Shown: piece after piece, positions 6,643-12,828 of the stretch
How positions within the stretch are numbered: position 1 is the stretch's first letter
How the letters are laid out: every line of letters starts with the position of its first letter
DNA from: GCA-2717185 sp047517345
Lineage (GTDB): Bacteria > Pseudomonadota > Alphaproteobacteria > UBA8366 > GCA-2717185
Direction of reading: 5' to 3'
DNA: 12,828 nt
NCBI GenBank assembly: GCA_047517345.1
Contig: JAKZTB010000343.1
Location: 1-12,828 of the forward strand
Notes under the pieces: generated by a model
What the model was told of the DNA's origin: nothing
What the model saw: the letters and a program-made list of their open reading frames with translations, nothing else
The model's database searches: none
Position numbers and translations under genes: made by a program

Positions 6643-6653
6643 GAGGGCGGCAG

Positions 6654-6707
6654 CGCAGCGGCGAAAATACACAAGGTGCGACGACACTTTCGTTTCGACC
6701 GCCTGCG
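6654..6707. terminator. Candidate two-way terminator between convergent genes
   Basis: The left arm, CGCAG-CGG-CGAAA (6654-6666), pairs with TTTCG-CCG-CTGCG (6693-6707) through 13 pairs interrupted by two single-base bulges (A6698 and C6702). Inside, AAGGTG (6673-6678) pairs with CACTTT (6685-6690) with one wobble. The stem lies between the ends of the rightward lipoprotein gene and the leftward GST gene, where a bidirectional terminator would be expected. No clear U-run follows on either strand. Confidence 0.4.
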
Positions 6708-6724
6708 AAATTCCTACCGAGCCG

Positions 6725-7327
6725 TCAAACCGGCGGCAGCGTTTCCTGCATCGACTTCCGCGCACCGAACTTGTCCACCCACGCCGCCAGGTTCGGGTTG
6801 TCGGCGCGCCAGTCGAAACCGGGCGGGCGGCCTTGGCTGCGGCCGTGCAGGGTGCAGCCGAGGGTGAGTTGGGCCATGTCGAGCCGGCCGTCGAACGCGC
6901 CGTCCGACACCAGCTGTTCAAACACGCCGGAGAGGCGCAGGGCGCGGGATTTCTCGTGTGCGACGATGGTCGGCGATTGTTCGTCCTCCGGGCGGCGGAC
7001 TTCGCGCGACCACACGGCGATGCCGTCCAGCATGCTGCGCGCCCGGGCTTCGAGGATGCGCGCATTCCAATCGGTATGCGGCGCCAGGACCTGCGGGTCT
7101 TCCAGCGAGTCGAGATAGGCGCAGATCAGCGCGGATTCCTCGAACATGGTGCCGTCCTCGGCGATCAGGGTCGGCACGCGGCCCGACGGGTTGATGTCGA
7201 GCAACGGCGCATCCGGCGTGCGCGTCACCGTGGGGACGATCTCAACACGGTCTTCGAAACCTTTCTCGATGACCAGGACCCGTACGATGCGGCCGTAGGG
7301 CGAGGTCAGGGTCGTCAGGACTTTCAT
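6725..7327 (-). CDS. Glutathione S-transferase family protein
   Basis: This 200-residue cytoplasmic protein has the GST layout: an N-terminal thioredoxin fold to about residue 80, then a helical domain. Ser9 in TSPYGRIVRV sits where bacterial GSTs place the residue that activates the glutathione thiol. Pro52 in SGRVPTL is the conserved cis-proline, and Glu64-Ser65 (FEESALICAYL) binds the gamma-glutamyl part of glutathione. The length is typical. The frame stays open upstream, but the ATG at 7327 overlaps the stop of the ThDP gene as TGATG, which fixes the start and implies coupled translation. It may detoxify or isomerise a product of that enzyme, or bind glutathione without catalysis; the substrate is unknown. 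Confidence 0.9.
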   Translation of the reverse strand: MKVLTTLTSPYGRIVRVLVIEKGFEDRVEIVPTVTRTPDAPLLDINPSGRVPTLIAEDGTMFEESALICAYLDSLEDPQVLAPHTDWNARILEARARSMLDGIAVWSREVRRPEDEQSPTIVAHEKSRALRLSGVFEQLVSDGAFDGRLDMAQLTLGCTLHGRSQGRPPGFDWRADNPNLAAWVDKFGARKSMQETLPPV

Positions 7328-8871
7328 CACAGCACCACCTCGATCAAATAGGGGCCGTTGGCGGCGAGGCCGGCGGCCAATTCGCGTTGCAGGCCCTCGC
7401 AATCGGTCACCTTGGCGGCTTCGACACCCATGCCGGTCGCCATCTTCACCCAATCCAGGTCGGGCCGCGACAAATCCAGCATGTCGAGCGCCTTGCGCCC
7501 GGGGTTTTTTGCGCCGACACCGATCAATTCGCCCTGCAGGATGCGATAGGCCCGGTTGGCGAAAACGAGGGTCGTGACGTCCAGATTGTAGCGCGCCTGG
7601 GTCCACAGCGCCTGCAAGGTGTACATGCCGCTACCGTCGCCTTCGAGGCAGATCACCTTGCGGTCCGGGCAGGCCACGGCGGCGCCGGTGGCGAGCGGCA
7701 TGCCGAGGCCGATCGAACCGCCCATATTGTTCATCCAGTCGTGCGGTGCCGCGCCGGCTGTCAGCGGGTAAAAGCCGCGCCCCGTGGTCACTGATTCGTC
7801 GGCGATGATCGCGCCTTCGGGCAGCATGTTGCCCAGCACGGCGGCGATGGTGTCGGGGTTCAGTTCTCCGGAGGGCAGGTCGGGGCGACCCGCCGGCTGC
7901 GTGACCGCGCTGCCTTTCTTGGCGCCGAGCGCGTCCGCAACCTGTTCCAGCGCGTCGACCATATCCTCTTCCAGCTCGGCAAGCCGGTGGATCCGGCAGC
8001 CTTCGCGCTGCAGCTCGCTCGGCTTGTTGGGATAGGCGAAGAAGGCGATGGGCGGTTTGGCGCCGATCAGGATGATATGCTGGTAGGGCGCGAGCACGTC
8101 GAGCGCCTGCTCTACCGGGTAGGGCACGCGGTTGAGCGGCACGATGCCGGCCCCGCGCTGCAGGCGTTGGTTCGAGCCCTGCGCGATCAGCTTCGCCCCG
8201 GTCGCCGCCGCGATCCGGCCGGCCAGATCGAGCCCGTGCTCGTAGAGCGACTGCCCGGTCATCATCAGCAAAGTCGGCTCGCCCGAGCGCAGCACCGCGA
8301 CGGCGTTCTCGATGGCGCTTTCGTCGACCTTGGGCCGGGCCGGTGCGGCGGGTGTCTCTGCCGGTCCGTCCGACGCGTCCCAGGCCGTGTTGGCGGGCAG
8401 GATCAAGGTGGCGACCTGGCCCGGCGGCATCCTCGCTGCGGCGATCGCCGCCGCACCGTCTGCCGCGACGGATTTTGCATCGGGCGAGGTCTTGACCCAG
8501 TGCGACACCGGCCGGGCGATGCCTTCGATATCGGCGGTCAGCGGCGCGTCGTATTCTATGTGGTAGGTCGCATGCTCGCCGACGATATTGACCATCGGCG
8601 AGTTGGCCTTCTTCGCGTTGTGCAGGTTGGCGACGGCGTTGCCCAGGCCAGGGCCGAGATGCAGCAGGGTCGATGCGGGGTTGCCGGACATCCGGGCGTA
8701 ACCGTCGGCCGCGCCCGATGCCACGCCCTCGAACAGGCACAAATAGCATTTCATGCCGTCGACCTTGTCCAGCGCGGCGACGAAGTGCATTTCCGAGGTC
8801 CCGGGATTCGTGAAACAGACATCCACGCCGCCATTGACCATCGTCCGCACAAGACTTTCCGCACCATTCAT
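7327..8871 (-). CDS. ThDP-dependent enzyme annotated-type acetolactate synthase large subunit
   Basis: The 514-residue protein has an intact ThDP fold: the N-terminal domain with TNPGTSE (21-27) and activating Glu48 (LFEGVASGAADGYAR), a central domain, and the C-terminal metal motif GDGSG (Asp412) with Asn439 27 residues later (FANRAY). It resembles the group usually labelled acetolactate synthase large subunit but related to benzoylformate-type decarboxylases; no regulatory subunit accompanies it, so valine/isoleucine synthesis is unlikely. A strong AGGAG lies 8 nt before the ATG. The downstream GST gene is coupled by a one-base overlap. Compared with the first ThDP enzyme in the window, this one keeps the canonical cofactor residues. 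The natural substrate, probably a 2-oxo acid, is not readable from sequence. Confidence 0.85.
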   Translation of the reverse strand: MNGAESLVRTMVNGGVDVCFTNPGTSEMHFVAALDKVDGMKCYLCLFEGVASGAADGYARMSGNPASTLLHLGPGLGNAVANLHNAKKANSPMVNIVGEHATYHIEYDAPLTADIEGIARPVSHWVKTSPDAKSVAADGAAAIAAARMPPGQVATLILPANTAWDASDGPAETPAAPARPKVDESAIENAVAVLRSGEPTLLMMTGQSLYEHGLDLAGRIAAATGAKLIAQGSNQRLQRGAGIVPLNRVPYPVEQALDVLAPYQHIILIGAKPPIAFFAYPNKPSELQREGCRIHRLAELEEDMVDALEQVADALGAKKGSAVTQPAGRPDLPSGELNPDTIAAVLGNMLPEGAIIADESVTTGRGFYPLTAGAAPHDWMNNMGGSIGLGMPLATGAAVACPDRKVICLEGDGSGMYTLQALWTQARYNLDVTTLVFANRAYRILQGELIGVGAKNPGRKALDMLDLSRPDLDWVKMATGMGVEAAKVTDCEGLQRELAAGLAANGPYLIEVVL

Positions 8872-8894
8872 GTTGTCGCTCCTATGAGAATCGG

Positions 8895-8908
8895 GTGCCG
8901 GCCGGCAC
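8895..8908. promoter_or_regulatory. 14-bp perfect palindrome in a divergent intergenic region
   Basis: GTGCCGGCCGGCAC is its own reverse complement. It lies 24 bp before the ATG of the leftward ThDP gene, within the 118-bp gap to the rightward DUF4149 gene. On the minus strand a perfect TTGACA (8944-8939) stands upstream, with only a weak -10 (CAATTG) at 17-bp spacing. The palindrome may be a dimer-binding operator or a leader hairpin of the ThDP-GST transcript. Confidence 0.4.
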
Positions 8909-8989
8909 GGCTTACCAATTGCATCGCGGGGCCGGACGTGTCAAACCGAGCGGACGATTTGGGCCGCATTACTCGGACAGGCTCCTAGA

Positions 8990-9406
8990 ATGGGCGATTG
9001 GCTGACCGTGCATGTCGTAGCGTTGGTGCTGATCGCCGCGGTGTTCGGCGGCATGGCATTTTTCATGGCGGTGTTCGCGCCGTCGGTGTTCCGGTTTCTG
9101 CCGCGCGAGGCCGCCGCGCCGTTCATGCGGTCGCTTTTTCCGATCTATTTCCTGGCGATGGGGATCGTGTCCTCTCTACCCGCATTGGTCCTCTTAGCGA
9201 TCCCGAGCTACCGGCCGGAAGCGCTCGTCATGCTCGCCGTCGCGGCGGTTTTCTTCGCGCAACGCTTTGCATTGCTGCCGCTGCTCAATCGGAACCGTGA
9301 ATTGGGTGAGGATCGGCGCGCGAGCGCCCTGCACCGGCTTAGCGTGCTCCTCCATCTGGCGCAATGGCTGGCCGTCGCGGTGGCGCTGGTGCGCCTTGCG
9401 GCCTGA
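8990..9406 (+). CDS. DUF4149-type small membrane protein
   Basis: The 138-residue protein is largely hydrophobic, with about four membrane segments: near residues 5-30, 47-67, 73-92 and 115-137. It carries the family-like MAFFMAVFAPSVFRFLP after the first segment and a polar loop NRNRELGEDRRASALHRLS before the last. Function is not established for this family. The ATG follows only a weak AGG. The stop is three bases before the start of cobB, so the two are probably co-transcribed although no shared role is apparent. Confidence 0.72.
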   Translation: MGDWLTVHVVALVLIAAVFGGMAFFMAVFAPSVFRFLPREAAAPFMRSLFPIYFLAMGIVSSLPALVLLAIPSYRPEALVMLAVAAVFFAQRFALLPLLNRNRELGEDRRASALHRLSVLLHLAQWLAVAVALVRLAA

Positions 9407-9409
9407 ACC

Positions 9410-10720
9410 ATGACTCCGGGTCTCATCATCGGCGCACCCGCGAGCGGCAGCGGCAAGACGGTCGTGACCTTGGGATTGCTGCACGCGCTGCGCAACGCGG
9501 GCGTAGCCGTCGCGTCGGCAAAGGCGGGCCCGGACTATATCGATCCCGCCTATCACACCGCGGCCTCCGGTGCGGACTGCGTCAATCTCGATTGCTGGGG
9601 CATGCGCGACGAAACGCTGGCCGGGTTGGCGGGCAATCTCGGAATGGGCGCCGAACTCGTCCTGTGCGAAGGCGTGATGGGCCTGTTCGACGGCGCTGTG
9701 GACGGCAACGGTTCGACCGCCGATCTCGCCGCGCGGACGGGCTGGCCGGTCGTCCTGGTGATCGATGTCGGCGGCCAGGCCGCTTCCGCCGTCGCGACCT
9801 GCGAAGGATTCGCGCGGCATCGCGCGGACGTTTCCGTCGTCGGCGTGATCTGCAACCGGGTCGGCGGTCCAAGCCACGAGCGCTTGTTGCGCGAGGCCTT
9901 CGCGGCGGCGAAGTCCGTCCCCGCGCTGTTGTGTTTCTTGCCGCGTGATCCGGCGCTGGCGTTGCCGGAACGGCACCTCGGTCTCGTCCAGGCGCGCGAG
10001 CATGACGGGCTCGACGCTTTTCTCGAATCGGCGGCGGCGGCGATCGCCCAACGCCTCGATCTGGAGTCGCTGCGGGCTTGCGCGCGCGCCTCCGGATGTA
10101 CGCCGGGTGCGGTCAGGCTCCTGCCGCCACTGGGGCAGCGCATCGCCGTCGCCAGGGACGACGCGTTTGCCTTCGCCTATCCGGCGGTGCTGCAGGGATG
10201 GCGGGAGGCAGGGGCAACGGTGTCGTTCTTTTCGCCGCTCGGCGATGAAGGCCCCGCGGCGGATGCGGACGCGGTCTATCTGCCCGGCGGCTATCCCGAG
10301 CTGCACGCCGGACAGCTCGCGTCGAACCACCGGTTCCGCAATTCGCTGCGCGACGCCGCGGCACGGCGCGCGGCCGTCTACGGCGAGTGCGGGGGTTACA
10401 TGGTGCTGGGTGACGGCTTGGTCGATTCTGAGGGCGCGCGGCATGAAATGGCCGGTTTGCTGAAGCTGGAAACTTCCTTTGCCGAGCGCCGCCTGCATCT
10501 CGGCTACCGGCAAGTCGAGACGATGAACCGTTCCGGGCTCGGCAAAGCCGGCACCCCGTTCCGGGGGCACGAATTTCACTACGCATCGACCGTCGAAGAG
10601 GGACCGGGCGATCCCCTGTTCCATGCCACCGATGCGCGCGGTGAAAATGGCACCCCTTGCGGCCTGGTGTCCGGAACGGTCGCGGGATCCTTCGTTCATC
10701 TGATAGATTACGCGATATGA
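9410..10720 (+). CDS. cobB: Cobyrinic/hydrogenobyrinic acid a,c-diamide synthase
   Basis: CobB/CbiA amidates the a and c side chains of the corrin ring, using ATP and glutamine, in cobalamin synthesis. The 436 residues have an N-terminal ATP domain with P-loop GAPASGSGKT (8-17) and the family block AKAGPDYIDPAYH, and a C-terminal class I glutamine amidotransferase domain with LPGGYPELHA, nucleophile Cys327 in GECGGYM and His430 in SFVHLID. Length is typical. In an aerobic alphaproteobacterium the substrate is likely hydrogenobyrinic acid, but the sequence alone does not decide between the CobB and CbiA roles. The start follows the DUF4149 stop by three bases, and its end overlaps the next gene as ATGA. 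No other cobalamin gene is in the window. Confidence 0.93.
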   Translation: MTPGLIIGAPASGSGKTVVTLGLLHALRNAGVAVASAKAGPDYIDPAYHTAASGADCVNLDCWGMRDETLAGLAGNLGMGAELVLCEGVMGLFDGAVDGNGSTADLAARTGWPVVLVIDVGGQAASAVATCEGFARHRADVSVVGVICNRVGGPSHERLLREAFAAAKSVPALLCFLPRDPALALPERHLGLVQAREHDGLDAFLESAAAAIAQRLDLESLRACARASGCTPGAVRLLPPLGQRIAVARDDAFAFAYPAVLQGWREAGATVSFFSPLGDEGPAADADAVYLPGGYPELHAGQLASNHRFRNSLRDAAARRAAVYGECGGYMVLGDGLVDSEGARHEMAGLLKLETSFAERRLHLGYRQVETMNRSGLGKAGTPFRGHEFHYASTVEEGPGDPLFHATDARGENGTPCGLVSGTVAGSFVHLIDYAI

Positions 10721-11214
10721 CCTCGGAAAAGACGCCTTTCTGGAAGACCAAAAAACTGCGTCAGATGACGCCGCAGGAATGGGAGTCGCTGTGCGACGGC
10801 TGCGGGCAATGCTGCATGCACAAGCTGGAAGACGAGGACACCGGCGAAATCGCCCTGACCAACGTGGCTTGCCGTTACCTGGATTTGCAGGGCTGCCACT
10901 GTACCGATTACGCCAACCGCAAGAAAAACGTGCCGGATTGCGTGCAGCTGACGCCGGGCGCGGCGACCCGTTTGCGTTGGCTGCCGGAAACCTGCGCCTA
11001 CCGGTTGGTGGCGGCAGGACAGGATCTCGCCTGGTGGCATCCGCTGGTGTCGGGCGATCCCGAGACGGTGCACGAAGCGGGGATTTCCGCGCGCGGCGGG
11101 GCGATATCGGAAGACGAAGTCGACGATCTGGAACGCCATGTCGTCGATTGGATCAACCATGGCGCGGCACCCTTCGGTGCGTCCTTGCGCGCCCGTTTGG
11201 GTTTGAAACGGTAG
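10717..11214 (+). CDS. YcgN/UPF0260 family cysteine-cluster protein
   Basis: The 165-residue protein begins with the family sequence PFWKTKKLRQMTPQEWE and then a cysteine cluster: C26, C29, C32 and C33 in LCDGCGQCC, followed by C52, C60, C62 and C75 (NVPDC). Such clusters suggest a bound metal, zinc or iron-sulfur, but no activity is established. The C-terminal part keeps LPETCAYRL and WHPLVSGD, both typical. The ATG at 10717 overlaps the cobB stop by four bases (ATGA); the frame is open further upstream but the overlap and the family N-terminus support this start. The next gene starts two bases after its stop. Confidence 0.9.
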   Translation: MTSEKTPFWKTKKLRQMTPQEWESLCDGCGQCCMHKLEDEDTGEIALTNVACRYLDLQGCHCTDYANRKKNVPDCVQLTPGAATRLRWLPETCAYRLVAAGQDLAWWHPLVSGDPETVHEAGISARGGAISEDEVDDLERHVVDWINHGAAPFGASLRARLGLKR

Positions 11215-11216
11215 CC

Positions 11217-11933
11217 GTGCCCGCCCCTCGCCGAACCGTCACGCTTTCGCTCGAAGGGCGTTCGATCGACATTTCCGTGCGGCGCAGCGCCAGGGCTCAG
11301 AACATCGCACTGCGCCTCGATCCGGCGAAGGCGGCGCCGGAATTGGTGTTGCCACGACGGGTCGGCGAAGCCGAGGGGCTCGACTTCGTGCGCAGCCGGG
11401 GGCGCTGGCTGCTGGACCGGCTGGCCGCGATGCCGCCTCCGATCCCATTTCGTGAGGGTGAATTCCTGCCGTTGCGGGGCGAGCCGCATTTGATCGCGCA
11501 CAATCCGGCGGGACGCCGCGGCGTCTGGCTCGAGGACGGCTGCATCGTCGTCTCCGGCCGCGCCGAACATCTGCCGCGTCGGCTGCACGACTGCCTGCGC
11601 CGCGAAGCGCGCGCCGACATTGCGCCGAAGGTTCGCGACAAGGCAACGGCGCTGGGCCGGAATTCGGGCAAGATCACCGTCCGCAATCAAAAGAGCCGCT
11701 GGGGCAGCTGTGCGCAGAGCGGCAACCTGTCGTTCAATTGGCGCCTGATCCTGACGCCCGACTGGATCCTCGACTACGTCGTCGGGCATGAAGTGGCGCA
11801 TCTGGCGGTGCCGAACCATTCCGCGGCATTCTGGCGGGCCGTCGACCGGCTCACCCCGCACGCCAAAACGGGACGTGCCTGGTTGCGCAAGAACGGCGAC
11901 CGGTTGTTCCGTTACGGATCGCCCACGGACTGA
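11217..11933 (+). CDS. YgjP/DUF45 zinc metallopeptidase
   Basis: This is a predicted cytoplasmic zinc-dependent peptidase of the YgjP (WLM/SprT-related) group, 238 residues from a GTG start. The zinc site is HEVAH (His191, Glu192, His195) with His201 in VPNHSAAFW as the likely third ligand. The family block KSRWGSC (Trp162-Cys165) followed by GNLSFNWRLILTP precedes it. The N-terminal half has the SLEGRSIDISVRRSARAQN pattern seen at the start of these proteins. GTG 11217 was chosen because it lies two bases after the YcgN-type gene and gives a normal family length; the frame stays open far upstream, in shadow of that gene. In some bacteria relatives sit beside restriction genes, but here the neighbours are housekeeping-like. 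Confidence 0.88.
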   Translation: MPAPRRTVTLSLEGRSIDISVRRSARAQNIALRLDPAKAAPELVLPRRVGEAEGLDFVRSRGRWLLDRLAAMPPPIPFREGEFLPLRGEPHLIAHNPAGRRGVWLEDGCIVVSGRAEHLPRRLHDCLRREARADIAPKVRDKATALGRNSGKITVRNQKSRWGSCAQSGNLSFNWRLILTPDWILDYVVGHEVAHLAVPNHSAAFWRAVDRLTPHAKTGRAWLRKNGDRLFRYGSPTD

Positions 11934-12024
11934 ATTATGAAAATTTCAATTCCTTCCAAAAAATCGACTATGCGCTTGTAAAAAAAGAAATTGCGGATGA
12001 ATTCAGATCGCCGTATGAAAGACC
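11934..12024 (+). promoter_or_regulatory. AT-rich leader/promoter region of irr
   Basis: These 91 bases are far richer in A and T than the genes around them, with an A-run at about 11958-11963 and another at 11980-11986. A promoter for irr very likely lies here, but no -35/-10 pair stands out clearly. I do not see a full Irr-box-type palindrome (TTTAGAA...TTCTAAA), so autoregulation is not supported by sequence. Confidence 0.45.
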
Positions 12025-12441
12025 ATGAAAACGATTCGCCCGTTTACCCGCGCGATTGACCGGCTGAACACCGTCGGCCTTCGCCCGACCCGTCAGCGCC
12101 TGGCCTTGGCGCGCCTGTTGTTAGAGGGCGGAAACCGGCACATCACCGCCGAACAGCTGCATCGCGAGGCCGGCGCCGCCGGTGTGAAGGTTTCTCTGGC
12201 GACGGTCTATAACGCGCTGAACCAATTCACCGCCGCGGGATTGCTGCGCGAGGTCGCGGTCGAAGCGGGCCGGTCCTATTTCGACACCAACACTGCCGCG
12301 CACCATCATTTCTTCAACGACGATACCGGCGAACTGAAAGATATTCCCGGCGACTCGGTCGTTCTTTCCGCGCTGCCGGCCGCCCCAGAGAATACCGTTA
12401 TAGATAGTGTTAATGTCGTTTTGCGTGTTCGAAATATTTAA
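12025..12441 (+). CDS. irr: Iron response regulator Irr (Fur family)
   Basis: Irr is a DNA-binding regulator of iron and haem genes in Alphaproteobacteria that senses haem rather than ferrous iron. The 138 residues contain a winged helix with GLRPTRQRLALARLL (18-32) and the recognition region VSLATVYNALNQF (56-68), then the dimerisation domain with YFDTN and the triple histidine HHH (93-95), the haem-related site typical of Irr. The CxxC zinc pairs of classical Fur are absent, which favours Irr over Fur or Zur. The N-terminal haem regulatory motif with Cys-Pro found in Bradyrhizobium is missing, as in many relatives. A stop in frame at 11998 limits the start, and the ATG at 12025 follows only a weak purine-rich site. 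It is the last host gene before the element. Confidence 0.85.
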   Translation: MKTIRPFTRAIDRLNTVGLRPTRQRLALARLLLEGGNRHITAEQLHREAGAAGVKVSLATVYNALNQFTAAGLLREVAVEAGRSYFDTNTAAHHHFFNDDTGELKDIPGDSVVLSALPAAPENTVIDSVNVVLRVRNI

Positions 12442-12496
12442 GGCCATATTAGCCGCATTTAACCCGCTGATGCGTGGCTCTTTAAGTCATTGAAAT

Positions 12497-12542
<46 letters not shown>

Positions 12543-12568
12543 TTTGACATTATTATCATGACACACAT

Positions 12569-12650
12569 GCGCTGGAGTGCGCTTTAGTGCGATAAACCAT
12601 AGTGTTATAGTCCTTTCGAGTGCGCAGAGATGCTCTTCAATGCGCCTTGA
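12569..12650 (+). repeat. Two sets of three TGCGC-type decamers
   Basis: Copies begin every 10 bp: TGCGCTGGAG (12569), TGCGCTTTAG (12579), TGCGATAAAC (12589), and then TGCGCAGAGA (12621), TGCTCTTCAA (12631), TGCGCCTTGA (12641). The conserved part is TGCGC at the start of each unit; the third and fifth copies are weaker. The two sets are 52 bp apart, about five helical turns, so all would face the same side of the DNA. Their place between the junction and the integrase promoter fits binding sites for integrase arms or a directionality factor. Confidence 0.5.
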
Positions 12651-12675
12651 CTAGCTCTCTCTAGGTACCTATAAG
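12647..12675 (+). promoter_or_regulatory. Sigma-70-type promoter of the integrase gene
   Basis: TTGACT (12647-12652) and TATAAG (12670-12675) are separated by exactly 17 bp, each matching 5 of 6 consensus bases. Transcription would start near 12682 and give a leader of about 29 nt to the GTG at 12711. The last TGCGC decamer overlaps the first bases of the -35 box. Confidence 0.65.
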
Positions 12676-12681
12676 GTGCCT
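12662..12681. promoter_or_regulatory. Candidate operator over the integrase promoter
   Basis: TAGGTACCTA (12662-12671) is a perfect 10-bp palindrome overlapping the end of the spacer and the first bases of the -10 box. AGGTACCT (12663-12670) recurs as AGGTGCCT (12674-12681) with one change, 11 bp away, about one helical turn. A repressor bound here would cover the -10 element, a usual way to keep an integrase silent. Confidence 0.45.
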
Positions 12682-12710
12682 GACATTCGATTGCAAGAGG
12701 ATAAAGCGCA

Positions 12711-12828
12711 GTGGCCAAAATTACCAAGCGCACCGTCGATGCACTGGTCGGCCAAGAGCGCGAGCGCGTTGTCTGGGACGACGACCTCAAGGGCTTCGGC
12801 GTGCGTGTTCATCCCTCCGGGCGCAGGG
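12711..12828 (+). CDS. int: Tyrosine recombinase/integrase, 5' part only
   Basis: Only the first 39 residues are in the window. They read MAKITKRTVDALV, then VVWDDDLKGFGVRVHPSGRR, which is the N-terminal DUF4102-type arm-binding segment of P4-like phage and island integrases (T-K-R/V-D-A-L, then D-x-x-L-x-G-F-G-V-R-V). GTG is the only possible start, since a stop lies in frame at 12702; AAGAGG stands 10 nt before it. The catalytic Arg, His and Tyr residues lie outside the window. The gene reads into the element, away from the tRNA copy. It is expected to drive integration at tRNA-fMet. Confidence 0.85.
   Translation, partial: MAKITKRTVDALVGQERERVVWDDDLKGFGVRVHPSGRR

Larger units (their letters stand above)
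12543..12828. mobile_element. Left end of an integrated element (tRNA-fMet site)
   Basis: DNA from 12543 onward is not chromosomal tRNA sequence. It carries phased short repeats, a promoter with an overlapping palindrome, and the start of a tyrosine integrase reading inward. The tRNA 3' copy marks the junction with the host, whose last gene is irr. The element continues past the window, so its size and type (prophage, ICE or genomic island) are unknown. Confidence 0.82.

Noticed and set aside
9194..10699. A 501-codon open frame on the minus strand
   Set aside because: It is antisense to cobB and DUF4149, whose own motifs are complete, and has no family features.
11934..12024. Irr or Fur box in front of irr
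   Set aside because: The stretch is AT-rich and has GAAAATTTC-like bases, but no full palindrome of a known iron box.
12569..12650. CRISPR array
   Set aside because: The units are only 10 bp and contiguous, without unique spacers of CRISPR length.

Overview
The window is GC-rich, densely coding bacterial chromosome that ends inside the left edge of an integrated mobile element. An Irr-type Fur regulator, the alphaproteobacterial form of the initiator tRNA-fMet 3' half, a class II cytochrome c and strongly GC-biased third codon positions point to an alphaproteobacterium, possibly of the Rhodospirillales kind. The order is an inference from gene types, not from a database match.

Layout. (1) 230-715, minus: secreted cytochrome c'/c556. 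(2) 716-1031: a gene-free, structured divergent control region with a perfect 14-bp inverted repeat and two leader hairpins. (3) 1032-3859, plus: an acyl-CoA dehydrogenase-fold enzyme without the usual catalytic glutamate, coupled by a TAATG overlap to a ThDP-dependent enzyme. (4) 3909-5534, plus: YbaN/DUF454 membrane protein, ChaC-like gamma-glutamylcyclotransferase and MsrB, followed by a strong hairpin. (5) 5585-6642, plus: a lipoprotein gene broken by an apparent single-base loss near 6357. (6) 6725-8871, minus: a second ThDP enzyme coupled by TGATG to a glutathione S-transferase. (7) 8990-11933, plus: a tightly packed run of DUF4149 membrane protein, CobB, YcgN-type cysteine-cluster protein and YgjP-type metallopeptidase. 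(8) 12025-12441, plus: Irr. (9) 12498-12542, minus: the 3' 45 bases of tRNA-fMet, then foreign DNA with phased repeats, a promoter with an overlapping operator, and the first 39 codons of a tyrosine integrase at 12711.

How the genes work together. Two separate pairs of acyl/2-oxo-acid enzymes (ACAD+ThDP, ThDP+GST) are each translationally coupled, so each pair probably acts on a common substrate. ChaC and MsrB overlap and both belong to thiol and oxidative-damage metabolism. CobB sits away from any other cobalamin gene seen here.

The most interesting points are the element boundary in tRNA-fMet with a compact integrase control region (repeats, operator and promoter), and the ACAD-fold protein, whose Arg84/Gln248 arrangement resembles what I recall of 3-sulfinopropionyl-CoA desulfinase rather than a true dehydrogenase.
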